Positions 1 through 7,465 of a stretch of 64,000 nucleotides of DNA are shown here, piece after piece; the first letter of the stretch is position 1; every line of letters starts with the position of its first letter. The notes under the pieces were generated by a model, which made no database searches, was not told where the DNA came from, and worked only from the letters and a program-made list of their open reading frames with translations. This DNA is from Lachnospiraceae bacterium. Lineage in GTDB: Bacteria > Bacillota > Clostridia > Lachnospirales > Lachnospiraceae. The stretch lies in assembly GCA_017441265.1 (NCBI GenBank), contig JAFRYE010000067.1, positions 1 to 64,000 on the forward strand. Direction: 5' to 3'. The translations under genes and the position numbers were made by a program.

Positions 1-533
1 CAGAACTGCCGGATGGTTTCTCAATCGTGTCATATCAGCGCGGATATGAAAAAGAATGGGCAAAACTGGAATATGCCATTGGCGATTTTGATTCGTTGGA
101 GGCAGCGGAGCAGTATTTCGCTGAGACTTATCTACAGAATCCAAAGCTGTTTTCGAACATTCTTTTCCTGCTGAACAAGGAGCAAGAGATAGTAGGTTCA
201 TGCATCGCATGGCAGGACAAGCGGGGTGAAAACAGTGTCTCGTCCCTGCATTGGCTTATTGTTCAGGAGCAGTATCAGAGAATGGGGCTTGGAAGGGCTT
301 TGGGCACAGCTGTTATGAACATATATGCGGAACATGGGAAACTACCGGTTTATATCCATACACAGCCATGGAGTTGGAAAGCGATTCTTTTGTATGTTTC
401 GCTCGGTTTCAGGCTTCAGAAGACGGATACATTCTCACATTACGAAAACGAGTACGGGAAATCCATGGATGAACTGGAAAAAATAGTTTCAAAAGAGCAA
501 TATGAGCTACTACTGCGGTCATCCGAAGGCTGA
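1..533 (+). CDS. GNAT family N-acetyltransferase (5' truncated by window edge)
   Basis: The frame is open to the first base of the window, and residues before the first possible start (a GTG at 27) continue the family pattern (ELPDGFSI...), so the true start lies upstream. The visible part has the GNAT acetyl-CoA signature QYQRMGLGRALG around residue 82 of the GTG-started form, and the C-terminal aromatic strand WSWKAILLYVSLGFR typical of the fold. The acceptor cannot be told from sequence. It would be a cytoplasmic acyl-CoA transferase. No partner gene is visible. The next gene begins about 190 bases downstream after a repeat-rich gap. Confidence 0.8.
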   Translation, partial: ELPDGFSIVSYQRGYEKEWAKLEYAIGDFDSLEAAEQYFAETYLQNPKLFSNILFLLNKEQEIVGSCIAWQDKRGENSVSSLHWLIVQEQYQRMGLGRALGTAVMNIYAEHGKLPVYIHTQPWSWKAILLYVSLGFRLQKTDTFSHYENEYGKSMDELEKIVSKEQYELLLRSSEG

Positions 534-570
534 ACATATTCCCGTTTATCGGGCTTATGCTTTAGTCGAT

Positions 571-603
571 AAAATAAAAGTTAAGTGTAACAACGATTAT
601 ATT
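571..603. repeat. Left copy of 33-bp direct repeat flanking the ATPase gene
   Basis: This stretch matches 2092-2124 at 31 of 33 positions (core AAGTTAAGTG, then AACAACGATTATATT). The two copies bracket the ATPase gene and its promoter, so the intervening 1.5 kb has the layout of a cassette. It could also be a shared regulatory segment. Confidence 0.75.
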
Positions 604-628
604 CCGGAAGAACCTATCGAGCGTGCCT

Positions 629-710
629 GAAAAGTGTAGAATTCTACATTTTTCTTGAAATACACTGTAGAACATGATAATATGTGTTCGGGAAAAGTGT
701 AGAATTCTAC
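629..710. promoter_or_regulatory. Duplicated palindromic operator around the ATPase promoter
   Basis: The 19-mer GAAAAGTGTAGAATTCTAC occurs twice, at 629-647 and 692-710. Each copy contains the perfect 12-bp palindrome GTAGAATTCTAC, at 636-647 and 699-710. The copies are 63 bp apart, about six helical turns, and flank a good promoter, so a dimeric repressor that loops or occludes the promoter is likely. A partial half-site, CTGTAGAA, lies between them. Confidence 0.65.
655..683 (+). promoter_or_regulatory. SigA-type promoter of the ATPase gene
   Basis: A -35 TTGAAA at 655-660 and a -10 TAATAT at 678-683 are separated by exactly 17 bp. Both elements lie between the two GTAGAATTCTAC palindromes. 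The second palindrome falls over the expected start of transcription. Confidence 0.7.
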
Positions 711-726
711 GAAAAAGAGGGGCAAA

Positions 727-2034
727 ATGATAAAGAGAGAAAAATACCTGAATCAATTGATTGATTCCAAAGATAATGGATTTCCCAAGGTTATTACAGG
801 AATCAGAAGGTGCGGCAAGTCATTCTTGTTAAAGGAAATCTACCGGGAAAAACTCCTGTCTTTGGGAGTTGATGAGGATCATATTCTTATAATCGAGTTG
901 GACGATGATACGTGTAGTCAATATCGGGATCCGCTTGTATTAGGGGAGTATGTTCGAGGTGTTTGTAAGGGAAGCGGAAAATACTATGTCTTTCTCGATG
1001 AAATACAAAAAGTTTACCCGATCATTAATCCTGTTTTGACAAATGGAAAGCATGTTCCGGCCAGGAAAACCGACCTGGATACCATCACATTTGTTGAGGT
1101 TGTATTGGGACTTTCAAGGGAGAAGAACATTGATTTGTATGTGACGGGATCGAACTCCAAGATGCTTTCCTCGGATATTGTCACAGAGTTCAGAGATAAG
1201 GCGACCGTTATTCACCTTGCGCCGTTGTCGTTCGAGGAATACTATGGGTATGTCGGGGGATATGCTGCGGAAGCAATCTATGATTATATGCAGTTTGGCG
1301 GTATGCCGCTTGCCGTGTTGAAAAAAACTGATGAAAAAAAGGAGTATCTGAAGGCCCTTTTTGAGACAACATATTTAAGCGATATTGTTGAGCACAATCG
1401 TCTGAAAAGAGGAGAAGCACTCGACGAACTTTGCAACATTGTGAGCGTGTTAACAGGTGAACTGCTGAATGCTGAGAAGATAGCTGCAACATATAAAAGC
1501 GTTCGCAAGTCGACCATTGACCCGGCGACTGTTGAAAGCTATATCGGATTCTTTAAGGACGCATTCCTTTTATCTGAAGCGAGACGTTATGATATTAAGG
1601 GGCGGAAGAAAATCGGCGCGCTTCGAAAGTATTATTTCACGGATACAGGGCTTCGGAATGCCAGACTTGATTTTGCATTCCCGGATGAGGGTCAGATGCT
1701 GGAGAACATCGTTTATAATGAACTTCGGTATAATGGTTATTCCGTAAGCGTGGGGTCGTTTGACTCTGTCGAAAAGAATTCCACCGGAAAATCGGTAAGA
1801 AAGACCAATGAAGTAGACTTTTACGCTACGAAAGGGATAAGAGCCTACTATATTCAGGTTACGGCTGATATTTCAGACGAGAGCACGAAGAAAAGAGAGA
1901 TAAGACCTTATCTTCTGTTGAATGACCAGATTCAGAAGGTTATTGTAGTCAATAAGCCGATTAAAGAAGCCCGTGATGAAAACGGTTTTACTGTAATCGG
2001 CATTACAGGGTTTCTATTAAGTTTTATAAAGTGA
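727..2034 (+). CDS. ATP-binding protein, AAA_14/DUF4143 family
   Basis: This 435-residue protein has Walker A GIRRCGKS at residues 25-32 and Walker B KYYVFLDEIQ at about 85-94, followed by sensor-like VTGSNSKML near residue 142. The C-terminal part (ENIVYNELRYNGY, then EVDFYA and YIQV) resembles the PD-(D/E)XK-like DUF4143 half of this family. Members are common, often multi-copy, predicted ATPases of unknown role in gut bacteria. A purine-rich AAGAGGGGC site precedes the ATG. The gene stands alone between 33-bp direct repeats, with its own palindrome-flanked promoter. Cassette mobility is an inference from that layout. Confidence 0.85.
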   Translation: MIKREKYLNQLIDSKDNGFPKVITGIRRCGKSFLLKEIYREKLLSLGVDEDHILIIELDDDTCSQYRDPLVLGEYVRGVCKGSGKYYVFLDEIQKVYPIINPVLTNGKHVPARKTDLDTITFVEVVLGLSREKNIDLYVTGSNSKMLSSDIVTEFRDKATVIHLAPLSFEEYYGYVGGYAAEAIYDYMQFGGMPLAVLKKTDEKKEYLKALFETTYLSDIVEHNRLKRGEALDELCNIVSVLTGELLNAEKIAATYKSVRKSTIDPATVESYIGFFKDAFLLSEARRYDIKGRKKIGALRKYYFTDTGLRNARLDFAFPDEGQMLENIVYNELRYNGYSVSVGSFDSVEKNSTGKSVRKTNEVDFYATKGIRAYYIQVTADISDESTKKREIRPYLLLNDQIQKVIVVNKPIKEARDENGFTVIGITGFLLSFIK

Positions 2035-2091
2035 ACCGGTTATCTCCCGGAAGAGCTAACAAAGAGAGTGATGCTACACATGGTGTTGCAC

Positions 2092-2124
2092 AAAATGAAA
2101 GTTAAGTGCAACAACGATTATATT
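2092..2124. repeat. Right copy of 33-bp direct repeat
   Basis: This is the partner of 571-603 (31/33 identical). This copy also contains a short inverted repeat, GTTGCAC at about 2086 and GTGCAAC at about 2107, which the left copy lacks. Confidence 0.75.
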
Positions 2125-2155
2125 ACAGTTTTATGTACGAAAGGATAGAACCCAT

Positions 2156-2605
2156 ATGGATATTGTGAGAGCAAATAATACTGATCTTCGGGAGATCCTG
2201 GAACTTCAGTACTTGGCTTATCAAAGTGAGGCAGCTCTATTTGGAAATACAGACATACCTCCACTTAAGGAGACGCTATCCGAACTTGAGGCAGAATTCG
2301 AAAAAGGAATAATTCTGAAGATGGTTGATGTTACCGGAAAGATCATGGGCTCGGTACGCTCCAGGTCTGATGAGAAGACAGTATATATCGGTAAGCTTAT
2401 GGTACATCCCGACCAACAGAAAAAAGGATATGGTAAAAAAATGCTTAGCGAGATAGAAAGGTATTATCCCAATAAGCGTTTTGAACTCTTTACGAGCACA
2501 AGAAGCATAGATAATATTAGGCTTTATGAGAAGATGGGATATAAGAAGTTCAAAGAAGAAAAGGTTACGGATGAACTCGTATTTGTCTACTTGGAAAAGG
2601 AATAG
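2156..2605 (+). CDS. GNAT family N-acetyltransferase
   Basis: This 149-residue single-domain GNAT protein has the acetyl-CoA loop QQKKGYGKKM near residue 86, preceded by the V-shaped strand VYIGKLMVHPD. The C-terminal SIDNIRLYEKMGYKKF is typical of the fold. A GAAAGG ribosome site lies 11 bases upstream of the ATG. The substrate is unknown. It follows the right 33-bp repeat and has low-GC codon use like its neighbours in this island. Confidence 0.85.
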   Translation: MDIVRANNTDLREILELQYLAYQSEAALFGNTDIPPLKETLSELEAEFEKGIILKMVDVTGKIMGSVRSRSDEKTVYIGKLMVHPDQQKKGYGKKMLSEIERYYPNKRFELFTSTRSIDNIRLYEKMGYKKFKEEKVTDELVFVYLEKE

Positions 2606-2672
2606 TGCATTGTTTTGGAAGATGAACATGCTGTAGGCAATTGTTGCAGAAAATACGAATAAGGCGGAGAAC

Positions 2673-2710
2673 AAAGGGAGTGTTATCTCTGTGAGATGAC
2701 AGTCCCTTTT
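2673..2710 (+). terminator. Putative intrinsic terminator after GNAT gene
   Basis: A 17-bp imperfect stem (left arm 2673-2689, right arm 2693-2709) closes on a 3-base loop and ends in TTTT. The U-run is short, so efficiency is uncertain. Confidence 0.5.
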
Positions 2711-2741
2711 CGGTATGAATTCGCGAAAACGGAAAAATTGT

Positions 2742-2790
2742 TTGTTTTCAACTTTTGAATTCAACCTTGTATTCAACTCTTGTATTCAAC
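2742..2790. repeat. Four iteron-like 11-mers (TTGtaTTCAAC) upstream of the ECF sigma gene
   Basis: TTGTTTTCAAC (2742-2752), TTGAATTCAAC (2755-2765), TTGTATTCAAC (2767-2777) and TTGTATTCAAC (2780-2790) are head-to-tail with 12-13 bp periodicity. They lie about 80 bases before the sigma gene start. A tandem operator array is the simplest reading. A replication iteron is less likely, because no replication gene is visible. Confidence 0.6.
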
Positions 2791-2869
2791 ATAGAAAAAT
2801 TTTTGTAATATTTTCCCTGCTTCATGCATTATATTTGTGAAAGATCTTTCAACCCAAGGAAGGAAAGCC

Positions 2870-3379
2870 ATGGAAAAGAAGCAAATGGAAACCATAGCTG
2901 TACGGTATCTGGATTCCGTGTATCGAATTGCCCTGAATTATTGCAAGGACACGGAAGATGCAAAGGATGCAGTACAGAATGCGTTTCTCAAACTGATGAT
3001 GACGGAGAAGGTGTTCTCCGATAATGAACACATTCATCGGTGGCTGATTCGTGTGACTATCAATGAATGCAAGGGATTCTGGCGGTCGTTCTGGCATCGC
3101 AACATTGTAAGCCTTGATGTGATGCGGGAGACAGGCGATGAACCGGAATTCCGGGAAGCGGACGATTACTTAAGCGAACCGGCATATGATGTGTGGGAAG
3201 CCGTTACAAAACTACCGTCAAAGTACAGTGTTGTTTTGCATCTGCATTACAAGGAAGGTTACAGCGTGGATGAAATTGCTGAAATTCTCGGACAATCCTA
3301 CCAGAATGTTTCCGTTCGGCTTTGCCGCGGGCGGAAGAAACTTAAGGAAATCCTCTTGAAGGGAGATATGAAATTATGA
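2870..3379 (+). CDS. ECF-type RNA polymerase sigma factor
   Basis: From the ATG at 2870 the protein has 169 residues. Region 2 (YRIALNYCKDTEDAKDAVQNAFLKL) and region 4 (LPSKYSVVLHLHYKEGYSVDEIAEILGQ...) are clear, separated by a short linker, as in ECF sigma factors. An in-frame GTG at 2837 exists, but AAGGAAGGAAAG sits just before 2870, so that start is preferred. The downstream gene overlaps by 4 bases (ATGA) and encodes a membrane protein, the classic sigma/anti-sigma layout. An iteron-like array precedes it. Confidence 0.9.
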   Translation: MEKKQMETIAVRYLDSVYRIALNYCKDTEDAKDAVQNAFLKLMMTEKVFSDNEHIHRWLIRVTINECKGFWRSFWHRNIVSLDVMRETGDEPEFREADDYLSEPAYDVWEAVTKLPSKYSVVLHLHYKEGYSVDEIAEILGQSYQNVSVRLCRGRKKLKEILLKGDMKL

Positions 3380-3918
3380 ACGAAAAGGTATTTACGGAAA
3401 ACGAAGAAATCCGTATCATGGGATTATACTCGAATGCCTGTGATGAAGTGCGAGCGCCGAAGGAACTCTATGATGCAGTAACCGATATGAGATGCAATAC
3501 GGGAAGAAGCAGAAGACCGATGGGGGCAATTCGAAAGATTGCTGTCGTTATTGCTACCTTTATGGTTATTGTTTTCGGAAGTAATCTGATTGCCTATGCA
3601 GCAACCGGAACAGGGTGGATCGGGCGAATCTTGGTTGCATTTAACTCCTCGGAAAACCAGGAGATAACATTTAGAGAAGAGAAAGATTCCCAGGGAAAAA
3701 CCGTTTATGTCGGATATGCCCAGGATGAAAAGACCGGAAATTCTCTTACCGTGGTGACCTATGACCCGATGGTGCTTCAGGGAATATCGTTCCGTGTGGA
3801 AGGAGATCAACTCTTTGTAACGGATGCGCAGGGCGTAGAGCACCGGATGAAATGCTATGACGATTTCGAAGGCTTTACCGCAGGGATGGCACTTGTAACG
3901 CCGAAACCTGAGAAGTAA
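3376..3918 (+). CDS. Single-pass membrane protein, probable anti-sigma partner
   Basis: The start overlaps the sigma gene stop (ATGA), implying translational coupling. The protein has 180 residues: a cytoplasmic N-terminal segment of about 50 residues, one membrane segment at about 54-76 (KIAVVIATFMVIVFGSNLIAYA), and an extracytoplasmic C-terminal domain of about 100 residues. The topology matches anti-sigma factors that hold an ECF sigma at the membrane, but I see no zinc HxxxCxxC motif. The assignment rests mostly on position and topology. Confidence 0.7.
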   Translation: MNEKVFTENEEIRIMGLYSNACDEVRAPKELYDAVTDMRCNTGRSRRPMGAIRKIAVVIATFMVIVFGSNLIAYAATGTGWIGRILVAFNSSENQEITFREEKDSQGKTVYVGYAQDEKTGNSLTVVTYDPMVLQGISFRVEGDQLFVTDAQGVEHRMKCYDDFEGFTAGMALVTPKPEK

Positions 3919-3940
3919 ATTCTTTGCGAGGTATATCAAC

Positions 3941-4978
3941 ATGAGAAAAGGAATTCTTATGTTGTTGGTTTTCGCAGCCTTGTGCTGGGGAGTTGCCGGA
4001 TGCGGAAAGACGTCAGCCTATCAAAAGAGGGAAGTGCATTCGCAAAATACGAAAGATGGCCGAGAGTTGGTTGGGGATTCTGAACCGACAGAATGTGCTG
4101 CGACTTTGCAAGAAGATGCGGATCTTGCTTCGTCGTTTAGTGATAGTATATGTGCCGTGACCCACGATATGATGGCGACGGTGTATGATTTTGACGAGCA
4201 GAATCCGGAACGGCTGGGTAGTGTGTTTGTCATTAATCAGACGGAGAGCAGGCTGGTATTCGGATATCGCATGCTGGACGCTTGTTATCCGGCAAGCGTG
4301 ACGAAACTGATGACGGCATTGATTGTTCTGGAACATTGTGAGATGTCGGAAGAAGTTGTGATTTCCAAGGATGTTGCAGAATTTACGAGGGGATCCGTTA
4401 CGGAATTAGAAGAAGGCGACATTCTGACAGTGCGGGATTTGCTTTCCTGCATGCTTGTGGAGTCGGCAAACAATGCGGCACGATCGCTCGCAATTTATGT
4501 GGCAGGGAGTGAGGCAGCATTTGCCAATATGATGAACAGGGAGATGGATCGCCTTGGAGGAAGCGGGTCCCATTTCGTCAATGCCAGCGGACTTCATAAT
4601 GAGAGACACTTCGCGACACCTTATGATATGTATCGAATCTATGTGGTATGTCGAAAGTATCCGGCGTTTTGCGAGCTGGAGGGCTTGGAGAAAACCACTT
4701 ATTCCTATACGGATAAAGACGGTGAGAGCCATACCCGAACAGTAGAGAGTACAAACTGTTTCTTGTTTGGCACACCGGAACACCGATATGAGTGTCCGGA
4801 CGGGGTAACGATTCTTGGAAGCAAGACCGGAACGACGTCTTATGCCGGGTATTGCATGCTGATGCACGTATGCAACAGAGAAGGAACGGAGTATATTCTC
4901 GGAGTGTTCAATGCTGAAACCGAGCAGAAACTTTATGGTAAGCTTATCGAATTGATGAGTGAGTATTGCTTGGAATAG
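3941..4978 (+). CDS. D-alanyl-D-alanine carboxypeptidase lipoprotein (peptidase S11)
   Basis: This 345-residue protein carries all three penicillin-binding motifs: SVTK at 119-122, SAN at 175-177 and KTG at 295-297. The N-terminus is a lipoprotein signal with lipobox VAGC (Cys21), so it should be anchored outside the membrane and trim the terminal D-Ala from peptidoglycan stem peptides. It starts 22 bases after the sigma/anti-sigma pair and probably shares their transcript, which suggests an envelope-stress role for that sigma factor. The role in stress is inferred. Confidence 0.92.
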   Translation: MRKGILMLLVFAALCWGVAGCGKTSAYQKREVHSQNTKDGRELVGDSEPTECAATLQEDADLASSFSDSICAVTHDMMATVYDFDEQNPERLGSVFVINQTESRLVFGYRMLDACYPASVTKLMTALIVLEHCEMSEEVVISKDVAEFTRGSVTELEEGDILTVRDLLSCMLVESANNAARSLAIYVAGSEAAFANMMNREMDRLGGSGSHFVNASGLHNERHFATPYDMYRIYVVCRKYPAFCELEGLEKTTYSYTDKDGESHTRTVESTNCFLFGTPEHRYECPDGVTILGSKTGTTSYAGYCMLMHVCNREGTEYILGVFNAETEQKLYGKLIELMSEYCLE

Positions 4979-5044
4979 AAAACCAACAACGCTGATATCT
5001 AATAAAGCGAAGATAATCATTTACCTTTGTGAAGAGGAGACATA

Positions 5045-5092
5045 ATGAGTCTTGATTGTAAAGGGAGGCCTTATTTGTCCTTGTTTTACTGA
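5045..5092 (+). CDS. Possible 15-codon leader ORF before the TraX-like gene
   Basis: MSLDCKGRPYLSLFY begins at an ATG preceded by GAAGAGGAG at good spacing and ends at TGA 5090-5092. It is in the same frame as the downstream TraX-like gene, whose start lies 34 bases further on. It could be a small peptide, a coupling leader or chance. Confidence 0.3.
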   Translation: MSLDCKGRPYLSLFY

Positions 5093-5125
5093 GTGGCTTT
5101 GTATCCAAGGGAGAGTAACAAAGAG

Positions 5126-5962
5126 ATGCTAACAAATAAAAAAGTATTATCGGCAGGAACCCTAAAGAATATAGCCGTGATTACAATGGTTATCGATCAC
5201 TTGGGTGCGACACTGGTATATGAATTTGAGCAAAAAAACTTTCAAGATATCGGGATAGATGGCTTTGTTTCGATGTGGATGCGTATTATAGGTCGTATAG
5301 CTTTTGTATTGTTTGCTTTTTTACTGACTGAAGGTTTTGTCTATACATCAAGTAAAAAGAAATATGCGTTACGCCTTTGCGCAGGTGCTGTTATTTCTGA
5401 AATTCCATATGATTTGGTGGAATCAGGAGAGATTGTCAATATCTGGGCCCAGAATATTTTTTTTACGCTTCTGCTTGGATTCTGTATTATCTGGATCTTA
5501 GACTCAATAAAGGAAAACAGCATTTTTGTAAAAGTGCTGGTTGTTCTTTCGGGGCTGGTGTTGTCTGAGGTTATATGCTGTGAATATGGAGTTATGGGGA
5601 TTGGCCTTATAGTGGCATTTTACTGCTTAAGGGGGAGGATGATTCTCTATCCAGTGATACTTGTAGAATGCTTTATAGGTCATCTTGTAAATGATCTTGT
5701 TCATAACCTTGTGACAATAAACCAGGAAATGATAAGAAAAGGTTCAGGAATATATTTGTTCTCATGGAATGAAATGTCGCTGATTACAAAGGTAAATTTT
5801 GAAAGAAGATTATACCAGACTATGCCCGGTATTTTGGTAGCTTTGATTTTGATATTTTTCTATAGTAAGAAGAAGGGTAAGCAACTACCGAAAGCATTTT
5901 ATTACATGTTTTATCCGGTTCATTTAATAGCTATATTTTTCTTCATGAAAATCTTTTTTTAA
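5126..5962 (+). CDS. TraX-like polytopic membrane protein
   Basis: This 278-residue protein begins LTNKKVLSAGTLKNIAVITMVIDHLG, the recognisable N-terminal pattern of the TraX family. It has about eight hydrophobic segments through to the end (YYMFYPVHLIAIFFFMKIFF). TraX of F-like plasmids acetylates pilin. Chromosomal Firmicute members have unknown substrates and resemble acyltransferase-3-type membrane enzymes. I chose the ATG at 5126 because AAGGGAGAG precedes it. A GTG at 5093 in the same frame would add 11 poorly conserved residues. It is followed by a strong terminator. Confidence 0.8.
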   Translation: MLTNKKVLSAGTLKNIAVITMVIDHLGATLVYEFEQKNFQDIGIDGFVSMWMRIIGRIAFVLFAFLLTEGFVYTSSKKKYALRLCAGAVISEIPYDLVESGEIVNIWAQNIFFTLLLGFCIIWILDSIKENSIFVKVLVVLSGLVLSEVICCEYGVMGIGLIVAFYCLRGRMILYPVILVECFIGHLVNDLVHNLVTINQEMIRKGSGIYLFSWNEMSLITKVNFERRLYQTMPGILVALILIFFYSKKKGKQLPKAFYYMFYPVHLIAIFFFMKIFF

Positions 5963-6037
5963 TTGAGACATTTTACACCCTTGTTACACAAAAACCCGAA
6001 GTTGGAGTAGTGATAAGTTTATTTGGTTTTTCTGGAA

Positions 6038-6075
6038 AACGCCTCCGAACTGATATGAGTTCAGAGGCGTTCTTG
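6038..6075 (+). terminator. Intrinsic terminator after the TraX-like gene
   Basis: A 14-bp stem with one mismatch (6038-6051 with 6058-6071) closes on the 6-base loop GATATG and is followed by a U-rich CTTGTATTTATG tail. Confidence 0.65.
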
Positions 6076-6092
6076 TATTTATGAAACGTTTA

Positions 6093-6108
6093 AATGTGTT
6101 AACACATT
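6093..6108. promoter_or_regulatory. Perfect 16-bp palindrome AATGTGTTAACACATT (operator candidate)
   Basis: Its left half, AATGTGTTAA, recurs at 6209-6218 across the -10 region of the promoter of the downstream XRE gene. Related half-sites (AATGTTGAA, AATGTGATAA) lie between. This fits an autoregulated HTH repressor. Confidence 0.6.
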
Positions 6109-6192
6109 GAAATTACATCCATTCACAACCGCAAAATGTTGTACATATAGAAAATGTTGAATCAAGAAAATGTGATAATGCTAATTTTGACG

Positions 6193-6221
6193 TTGACAAA
6201 ATAATAATAATGTGTTAATGT
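6193..6221 (+). promoter_or_regulatory. Promoter of the XRE-ImmA operon
   Basis: TTGACA at 6193-6198, a 17-bp spacer and TAATGT at 6216-6221. The operator half-site AATGTGTTAA covers the 3' end of the spacer and the -10. Confidence 0.7.
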
Positions 6222-6288
6222 AAGCGCAAGGAAAGTTGAGAGGCGGCTCAGGGGTACTGAATTGGTGGCAGATGAAGGAGGGACGATT

Positions 6289-6609
6289 ATGGCAACGTTA
6301 GGCGAAAGAATGAAGGAATTGTTAGAAAAAAAGAAAATGACGCAACATGATTTGGCGGAAAGAGTAGGATGTACAGAGGCAGCGATTTCGCACTACATCA
6401 AAGGGGATAGAATTCCGCGATCCAGTGTCCTCGCTAAAATTGCCGTAACATTGGATACAACATCGGACTATCTTAGCGAAGGGGTTCCTGTGGACTCGAG
6501 AAATGAATTGGTCTATGCGAAAAAGTTGATTGCCAGAAATGCTTCAAAAATGACTACCGCTGATAAGCGGGAGATTTTGAGTATTCTTATGGGGGACGCC
6601 GATGGGTAG
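6289..6609 (+). CDS. XRE-family HTH transcriptional regulator
   Basis: This 106-residue protein has an N-terminal helix-turn-helix of the Cro/CI type (MTQHDLAERVGCTEAAISHY) and a short C-terminal extension. GAAGGAGGG precedes the ATG at 6289. An upstream in-frame TTG at 6262 is less likely. It overlaps the ImmA/IrrE-type peptidase gene by 8 bases. In such pairs the peptidase cleaves the repressor on a damage or mobile-element signal. Autoregulation is likely because its promoter carries repeated AATGTGTTAA sites. Confidence 0.88.
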   Translation: MATLGERMKELLEKKKMTQHDLAERVGCTEAAISHYIKGDRIPRSSVLAKIAVTLDTTSDYLSEGVPVDSRNELVYAKKLIARNASKMTTADKREILSILMGDADG

Positions 6610-7168
6610 AGATCGCTGGAAGTTAACGAACGAGGAGTATGAGTTCATTAAGAGTGAAGTTGTGCATATCTTCAGACTATACAATATACGGTGTATTCCG
6701 ATAAGTGGGTTCGAGATTGCAAGCAAAATGGGAATAACGCTTATTCCGTATTCGTCACTTTCGGAAAGAAAGCTTAACTCGGCTATGGAAACGAGTCCGG
6801 ATGGATATGTCGTAGAAACTAACGATGGTAGGGAATGTATCTACTATAATGATATTGACTGGGATTATGAGCGACAGAACTATACTATTCTGCATGAAAT
6901 AGGGCATATAGCGCTTGACCATACGGGTGCAAATCCCGACAAGGAAGAGGACGAGGCCAACTTTTTTGCAAAGTACGCAATCGCCCCTCCGGTTTTGGTA
7001 CATAGAAGTGGGGCTCGAAGTGCGGAAGAGATCTATGGAATCTTTGACGTTAGTTTTGAGGAGGCCTGGTATGCTTTCAAGTATTATAGATCATGGCATG
7101 AAGGGTATCTCACTGTTCAACGATTGACAGAGTACGAAAAGGAATTATGGGATATGTACTCTGCCTAA
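6602..7168 (+). CDS. ImmA/IrrE-family metallo-endopeptidase
   Basis: This 188-residue protein carries the zinc site HEIGH at residues 98-102, preceded by YTIL and followed by a downstream acidic cluster, EEDEANFFAKYAIAPP, that supplies the third ligand. This is the COG2856 architecture. Family members cleave a cognate XRE repressor, as ImmA does to ImmR on ICEBs1. Here the candidate substrate is the overlapping upstream regulator. No integrase or conjugation genes are visible, so the pair may be a remnant or serve another regulon. Confidence 0.9.
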   Translation: MGRDRWKLTNEEYEFIKSEVVHIFRLYNIRCIPISGFEIASKMGITLIPYSSLSERKLNSAMETSPDGYVVETNDGRECIYYNDIDWDYERQNYTILHEIGHIALDHTGANPDKEEDEANFFAKYAIAPPVLVHRSGARSAEEIYGIFDVSFEEAWYAFKYYRSWHEGYLTVQRLTEYEKELWDMYSA

Positions 7169-7214
7169 CAGTGGTGTCTACTTGCATATGTAAAGTTATC
7201 GGTGAAAAAGAAAA

Positions 7215-7404
7215 GCACCATGTCTGTAGCGGGAACTACAGTCACGGTGCCATTCGAGCACTTTGACTCGAATCTGAACACCTATATCTTAGCATATATC
7301 TTGCAGGATCGCAAGGAAAATGTAACTCGCGCGGCATATGTTGCGCATGGCCTATCGCGAGCACTTTGATTCGAATCTGAACAATTCATAAGAAAGTGCT
7401 CGCG
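7215..7404 (+). other. Structured, repeat-containing leader upstream of DUF4417 gene
   Basis: This gap of about 300 bases contains a 15-bp two-mismatch hairpin (7215-7229 with 7236-7250) with a 6-base loop CGGGAA. It also has two copies of a 26-mer starting CGAGCACTTTGA (7255-7280 and 7358-7383, one mismatch). A perfect 12-bp stem, CGCGAGCACTTT (7356-7367) with AAAGTGCTCGCG (7393-7404), has a loop that holds the palindrome GATTCGAATC (7368-7377). No coding potential is evident. It may be a structured RNA or cis-regulatory leader of the operon starting at 7466. Confidence 0.5.
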
Positions 7405-7465
7405 TTACCCTCCGGAAGAAGTGTGCTCTTTCTCCGGTTGTACGTAACGAAAGGAGAACTTTCTT

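Noticed and set aside
2742-2790. Plasmid origin iterons
   Set aside because: No replication initiator, partition genes or AT-rich unwinding region nearby; an operator array is more plausible.
7358-7383. tRNA T-arm-like GATTCGAATC suggesting a tRNA gene or attachment site
   Set aside because: No cloverleaf, acceptor stem or anticodon arm can be built around it; it is the loop of a 12-bp stem instead.
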